NCBI GenBank assembly: GCA_025093985.1 | Contig: JACAAK010000003.1 | Location: 3,782,001-3,846,000, forward strand | Direction of reading: 5' to 3' | Length of the DNA: 64,000 nt | Source: Calvatia gigantea | Lineage: Eukaryota > Basidiomycota > Agaricomycetes > Agaricales > Lycoperdaceae | In this document: positions 58,601-64,000 of the stretch, piece by piece | How positions within the stretch are numbered: position 1 is the stretch's first letter | Layout of the letters: every line of letters begins with the position of its first letter | Translations under genes and position numbers: made by a program | The notes under the pieces: model-generated | What the model was told of the DNA's origin: nothing | What the model saw: only the letters and a program-made list of their open reading frames with translations | Database searches by the model: none

Positions 58601-60417
58601 AGTTTCCATGTAGGCGAACGAATCCGCTTCTGGATTCGAGTTGGCAGCGTTTTGGGAAGAGGAAGATGGGGGGAGGGTAGATGAGGAGCCGGAAGAAGTG
58701 GTGTTTGAGGTGGTTTGGTCATTGGTGTCGTATGGTGGTTCGTTTGTTCGCATTGAGAGATCGCTGAGGAAACGACTGAGGCGGGTTTGTCGGAAGGAGG
58801 GGGATGTTGGTGAGGGCTGGGTATCAGGACGGGGTTTATTGCCGATTTCGGTTTCGAATTCCACGGGAAGGACTATAGAAGGGATTTAAGTGGTGCTCAA
58901 GGTACTGAAATGAAAAGAATTACAGGATTGTTGACCTGGCTGATAGGCTGCCCAACGGGATTCGCACCAGAAGGACTTGAGGTATAAATGGCTTTGGAGC
59001 TCATCGACAAGGATGTCTCTTAGAGCCTGTTCACCGGGGTCAGAAAAATATTACAAGGATTATGGGGCAAACGTACGGTTTCCTGTCCCACAAGATAACT
59101 CCTTAGGTCCGAGACGGCACCAATTTCCATCATGTCTGGTTTGTTAATCAACTTCAGGCTCCGGACAAGTAAAATTGCAGCCTGCAATAGCCTTTTTTCA
59201 GACATCAGGGTTTCAAGAAGATCAGGAACTGCTTTTAGACGTTCGCTAGGAAACCGAATCCTATGAGCACATGTAAGACGGGACTTTGACATGGGGCTCC
59301 TCACATTTCGTCGAGAATCTTGATCATCTCTTCCAGCATTTGACCACGCGACCACAGTTGAACAAGGTCGGCCCGCTTATTACCCAAGGTCTCCTTGGAT
59401 TCGAGCAACGCAGTTCGTGCGTCTGATATTTGCTTTTGAGTGATCGTGAGGTGGTTCAGAAGCGAGGCGTGATGGGGTAGTGAAGCGGCAAAGGCCTGGT
59501 AATGTTCTGGATCGCAAGGTGAGATGCGTTGTTGTCAGATTGACATGGACTGATACGTACTGTCGACTGATCCCTTGAGGGCTTTTGACAACATATTTTT
59601 GGTATGCCGGAAGGAGTCCATGTCCTTCCCGGTCGCAGATTCATCAAACAATTGGAGGGCAAGATCGACATTGTTGAACTGGACGTTGCATTATGTGGGA
59701 TGTTACAAGATACCGACAAGGAGGTATTCTTACTTCGGGCTCGATCACAAATTCCCATCCGTCTTTGATTTCGTCGAGGACGGCTAACGAATAAATAAGC
59801 CACTATGTGGGCAGGGATGAGATCTTAGGAAAGGGGCAGTGCGCACCGTCAATATCGCCAGTCCTGGCTGTTCCCTTTCTTCTCAACGCTTTCTCCTGGA
59901 TGCGTTGTTGGCGTGCCTTTTCTGCCTCGATTTCCTCCTGCCTCTGTCTCTGGTATTCAAGGTCGTCACTTCCATTCGTCATCGCACGCCTCCGCGAACC
60001 TGCAGATTGAAAGGCAGACATGACTGTCCCCAGTGCTGTAGGGGTTGTCTCACTGCCATCGTCGGTATTGTCACTAAGAGATCTTTTGGGATTTGGCCTT
60101 GATTGTTGGGAGGCGGCTTGTTGCTGACTACGTAGCTGACCAGACATGTCAGAGCGTGTGGTGCTGACGCTGTCTCTGTATTGAGAAGAACGTTCTGTTC
60201 CGTTCTCAGGTGCGCGGCCTCTCATCTCTGATCGTTGAGGGCGCAAAGGACCCGTTGGTGCGGTGTTCGGAGGTGCATAACTATTGGGTGTTTCCGGTTT
60301 TGGGAATGGGCGTGAGATCTGGAGGGGCCTGGTCGACGAGGTACCGGGAGCTGAAGTGGGTTGGTTTGATTGAGATGGCGAGCGGCGACGTGTTGGGAAG
60401 GGAGGAACGCGGGACAT
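55654..60417 (-). CDS. sec8: Exocyst complex subunit Sec8
   Basis: Tethers secretory vesicles to the plasma membrane at growth sites. Eighteen exons: 60417-59847, 59783-59734, 59678-59561, 59506-59305, 59245-59077, 59026-58936, 58872-58157, 58102-58019, 57967-57845, 57793-57382, 57325-57264, 57204-56950, 56895-56749, 56685-56501, 56448-56334, 56290-56160, 56103-55893 and 55833-55654 (1273 aa). After a disordered Ser/Pro N-terminus (MSRVPPFPTRRRSPS) comes the Sec8 core: AVLDEIKDGWEFVIEPEFN, VDLALQLFDES, HYQAFAASLPHHASLLNHL and ERLKAVPDLLETLM. Later blocks are EVWNPVQAEVRTLIQDY and, near the C-terminus, GLGHLMEKILISNAHRLRLP and the terminal ELHGLVMDDS. Every join is in phase. The intron 57968-58018 has a GC donor (GCGAGC). 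Divergent from the LDAH-type gene. Confidence 0.93.
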
Positions 60418-60540
60418 GGAGACGTAGGAGGGCAATGGTGGTTGTGAACGTACGGGGCGTTTATTGTAGTGATCGGGAATAGGCAATTCATTTCCTTTCT
60501 TGGTTGAGTAACGCCAACTACAATCTCGTATTTCACTCTG

Positions 60541-61719
60541 ATGGTCACTCTGCCCTCGTTTCTGTCGTTCCTGCCCTCAAGATCTTCCCGCGGACCAGTA
60601 CATTAATGCCGTGTTTGACCATCCCCGCCCTCTTGGGCCTGCCCACTGCCTCTGGTGGCCTCCTCGGAAGCCAGGTTACCGGATCGAGACCGTGGTCTTA
60701 TTCATCCCAGGTCATCACCTTGTACCACAAAATTTCTTCTATTCTGATAGCATTTTTCAGGGAACCCTGGCCTGCTTGATTTCTACACTCCGTTCTTAAC
60801 CGCGCTGCAGGACAAGGACCTTACGGAAAATCTTGCAATTCTCGCCCATGCCCACATAGACCATACCCCTGGCATTTCTACACATATGCATCCACAATCT
60901 AGACATAGTCTAGCATCCCAGGTTCATAGTGCAATCGAAGCTTTTGATGCAATTCTTGCAGAATTTGCACGGGCTAGGGTTGTACTCGTTGGGCATAGCG
61001 TTGGCTCGTGGATCGCCCTCCAGGCAAGTCTCACCTCAGGTATCGCCATCTTATGGCTGCTTTATTCACCTCCACTTTAGGTGCTGAAAGAACGTCCTAA
61101 ATTCGTTTCTGGTGTCTTTCTTCTCTTCCCAACTATTTGTTATATTGGTGATACGCCAAACGGGAAGAAGTTGTCGGTCGGTACTCTCCACAGTGCTACT
61201 GTTTCAGTTGCCAATTAGACTCCAGCGGCTCTTAAAACCCGTTCCAAGACGAATAACTGCGACGCTATCCGTCTTGGGCCGACACTTTCCCCGTTGCCTC
61301 CTCCAAAGACTAGTTGGTCGTGAATGGCCAATCGCTCAGCTCAAGGTCCTACAAGAGCTCATTCAGAGTCCTGAATGTATTTGTGCGACGATGCAAATGG
61401 GGGATGAAGAAATGTTCCAAATACGCGAGTTGGACGTGGATCTATTGCACCGGTACCATCAACTACTCTGGTTCTACTTTGCAGAACGCGACGATTGGGT
61501 TGGGAGCCACAAAACTCGCATTCTCAACAGTTTCAAACCAGATCCTGGGTCTATGCGCATCACTCATGGCCAGCCCTTCATACCGCACGCGTTCTGTATT
61601 AGTAAGTGTTGAGGTTGACTTCGCATTTCAGCCACTCATCATAAGCTTCAGATCACGGAGAAGAAATTGCTCAACAATGCCACCAGTGGCTTTTAGACAT
61701 GAACTTGAACATGAACTAA
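60541..61719 (+). CDS. ldah: Lipid droplet-associated serine hydrolase (LDAH family)
   Basis: Alpha/beta hydrolase of the LDAH/UPF0554 family, found on lipid droplets and linked to sterol-ester turnover. Firm exons: a 5' exon ending at 60710, then 60761-61023, 61081-61169, 61219-61601 and 61652-61719. Motifs: ETVVLFIPGNPGLLDFYTPF, nucleophile Ser in VLVGHSVGSWIALQ, GVFLLFPTI with TPNGKKLQRLLKP, FYFAERDDWVG containing the likely acid, and His in INHGEEIAQQCHQWL. Intron 61024-61080 has a GC donor (GCAAGT). The 5' end is unresolved: ATG 60541 with exon 60541-60597 joined to 60671-60710 is phase-consistent, but it discards coding-like residues (GPAHCLWWPPRKP). Promoter shared with sec8 in about 120 bp. 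Confidence 0.82.
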
Positions 61720-61945
61720 TCTATGCTGTTATAACATATCCCATACTTACACTTATTAATCATTTTCGCTTACCGTGAGAAAGAAAATAAGTGATTGACG
61801 CTGAATCTAATTTGCCAAGATTTGGCGTCCCCGCAACAAGTCAGTATTGCATTACCGGAGTTGGCTTTGAATTTGCTCCCCTCCAACTTCTCCCTGCCAC
61901 CACCACTGGACCCTTTGAGGTCCACGTTATTCAGGCTCGGGTAGC

Positions 61946-64000
61946 ATGTCCAGGTCTTCTTCAAAGCCGAGATCTACTACATCTATTCATGTTACGGCTC
62001 CGCCCAGCAGTAGCAGCTCTATCAACGACGTGAAGCCGACCTCCCCACCACAGAGCGCGTCCTTTTTCGTGTTGCTTCCTCAACTTTCTGCGGAGCTTAA
62101 AGCACTGTACAAACCCGTCAAGGAGTCTTCTTTGCTTCCGAAAATTGATGAAATTATTGGAGAGTATGACGAACGTGGTGTTCTTTGGTACTTTGCCCGC
62201 TTCAAAGGAGGAATTGCTCATCGAGTGCGTTTGTGTTTTTTCATCCCGTTTGTTACAAATATGAACGCGTACTATTTAATTTAGTATCCAGCAGAAGGCT
62301 TTGGAGATTATTTCCCAGCTCTACTTGAAGCCTACAGTGTGTCATACCCTATATATTCCTTGAGCTTGACGACCTTATCCCTTCTTTTCATAGAAACCAA
62401 ACGAGAACAAGGTACTCTGGGCCCATTTGACCCCACAGCAACATACATCCACCCTCTAGACCGTGTTGTCCTTAAACTCACCATCCCAAGCCGAAGTTCG
62501 TCCAGTCTCAGCACACTAACCGAATCCTCACCCTCTGACGACGAAGAGTACGAAGACGATGATGACTCCTTATCTGGTAGACGTCCTTCTCGGCGCAGTG
62601 GAAGAAATCATAAAGGTTCACAGCAATTGCCCTTCAGTCCGAGGAAGACTAGGAGGGTTGTATTGACTGTTACGGACGACGACGACGAGGGCTTCTCAAA
62701 TCGTAAAACTCGTGGCCTAAGACAGCTGAAGTTGAAGCCTAGGGCATATATGGACGATGATTATGGAGAGTCGGAAGCGGAAAGTGACGACGATGAAGGG
62801 TACGGGTATCGCGCTAGCCGCTCGAAGAAGGGTAAACAGAAGGCTGTAGCAAAGGCTAGGGGCACAAAGCCAGAATATGGAACTGTCAGGCCAATTGGGG
62901 ACATCGACTTGGATTATTTCTCTGATGATGAGGATAGACCGTTGAGGGCTCATCGAGGAATTTGTGAGAAGTGTCACCAGGGGCCTGCGCATGCACAGTT
63001 GGCGGCGTGGAAGAGGAAGAAGGGAAGAAAAAAGAAGGCCAACAGCGATGACGAGACTGACGACGAGGAGAGGATTGAGAGGCTGGGTGGTTGGGTGCGA
63101 TGGTTTGTATCTTTACACGCTTCAAGGGTGAATTTTGAGCTCAATGATCTTACAGTTTGAAGTGCTGCGTTTCAGCCCATTGGGGGTGCATGGCCCAGAC
63201 TCAGCGTGACGAGGTGCTTAAGGCTATTCGTGAACGTGAAACACTGAAATGGAAAGAAGAACATGGGGATGATGAGGCTGGTGCTCCTCCCAGGCGAAAA
63301 GTTCTCGGAATGCAAGAAACGACGGATTTCATTTGTGGTATGTACCGCCCGTTATTCAACGCATAGATTCAGGTTGACACTCTGATCAGGTCCATGTACA
63401 AGGGGTGGAATATGTATGGGGTGTATGGAGACCGTTCTCCAACCTCTTGGGGAGGCTCCAGCCATACCTCCGAAAGATGTTGAGGATGTCGTGATGACGG
63501 AGACGGCACAAGGATCGCCGAAAGATGGGGACTCTACATTGACAACCACAACCACACCACCTCGAGAGCTATTTTACCGCTGTTTGACATGCAAACGTCT
63601 CGCGCATTACGCCCATCTCGGACGACCGCCCTCGTTGCGCGACGCCGACCTTTCAGAAGTCGCCGAGCACTATCAACTCAACACTGCCTGGCTCTGTCCG
63701 GATTGTACATCCTATCAATACCCGCTCGACAAAATAATCGCATGGCGCCCGTACCCACAGAACACAACTGAGCCTCCGCGCCCGAAGGATGAGCCGCCAT
63801 CATATAAAGAAAGATTACCGAGAGAATATCTCGTCAAATGGCAAGATAGGAGTTACAGGAGGCTGTCGTGGGTACCGCATATGTGGCTTGTGTCCACTAA
63901 TCCCTCGAAGTTGAAGAATTTCTTGACTGGAGGAACGAAAGTCGAGTTATTGGATGAACCGGTAGATGATGAAGAGAAGAGGGATGAAGGAAGTGGGGAG
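61946..64000 (+). CDS. PHD/chromodomain chromatin remodeller N-terminus (Mi-2/CHD, Mit1-like), cut by window end
   Basis: Exons 61946-62224, 62285-62336, 62394-63102, 63156-63337 and 63390 to beyond 64000. The N-terminal region has DERGVLWYFARFKGGIAHR and an acidic disordered segment. A PHD-type Cys cluster is spread over two exons: ICEKCHQGPAH, then RCLKCCVSAHWGCM. A second Cys-rich group follows (GPCTRGGICMGCMETVLQP; YRCLTCKRLAHYAHL; AWLCPDCTSY). A chromodomain-like segment, REYLVKWQDRSYRRLSWVP, precedes the right edge. This order is seen in fungal Mi-2/CHD ATPases such as fission yeast Mit1 of the SHREC silencing complex. The SNF2 ATPase domain should follow outside the window, so the ATPase assignment is inferred. 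The start is MSRSSSKPRS; 226 bp separate it from the LDAH stop. Confidence 0.82.

Overview
The window is nuclear DNA from a basidiomycete fungus, most likely a mushroom-forming Agaricomycete. The evidence is gene structure and gene content. Coding regions are cut by many short GT-AG introns, mostly 48-60 nt. I reconstructed about 140 introns by requiring phase-consistent joins that restore conserved protein motifs. The content includes an endoglucanase with a fungal CBM1 cellulose-binding module, a membrane-anchored cytochrome P450, F-box and kelch/Tea1 proteins, and Sld2, Rad53/Cds1 and Mi-2/CHD-type proteins. No rRNA, CRISPR, complete transposon or convincing tRNA was seen.

Layout. 1-7 kb (minus strand): proteasome lid subunit Rpn5 (runs off the left edge), an F-box protein and replication initiator Sld2. 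7-13 kb (plus): two unrecognised disordered proteins, the second with a broken reading frame. 13.2-16.3 kb: a gene-poor stretch with a fold-back sequence and a degenerate ORF. 16-31 kb: a Dal5-like transporter (+), splicing factor SF3a2/Prp11 (-), ribosome-biogenesis factor Rrp5 (+) and a Tea1-like kelch/coiled-coil protein (-). 31-39.5 kb: Dna2 nuclease-helicase (-), a candidate 67-aa gene (-) and a Ser lipase (+). 40-49 kb: COG8 (+), a P450 (-), S-formylglutathione hydrolase (+) and an FHA-kinase of the Rad53/Cds1 family (-). 49-64 kb: Lsg1 GTPase (-), CBM1-GH5 endoglucanase (-), an unrecognised basic protein (+), exocyst subunit Sec8 (-), an LDAH-type hydrolase (+) and a PHD/chromodomain remodeller cut by the right edge (+).

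Genes are tightly packed in divergent pairs with short shared promoters (Sld2/7175, SF3a2/Rrp5, 67-aa gene/lipase, Sec8/LDAH) and convergent pairs with very close stops (FGH/Cds1 stops are 24 bp apart). Most are housekeeping genes with no operon logic. Sld2, Dna2 and Cds1 all act in replication and its checkpoint, and Rrp5 and Lsg1 both act in ribosome assembly, but their proximity may be chance.

The most unusual signal is in the splicing. At least seven introns need a GC donor, and one Cds1 intron needs a GA donor to restore the kinase catalytic loop. Several exons are extremely short (3, 4, 6, 8, 8, 11, 13 and 18 nt), often encoding invariant residues. A second theme is single-base frame breaks in otherwise intact genes (Dna2, COG8, the transporter, the lipase junction and the 10-13 kb gene). 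These point either to assembly errors or to unusual splicing.
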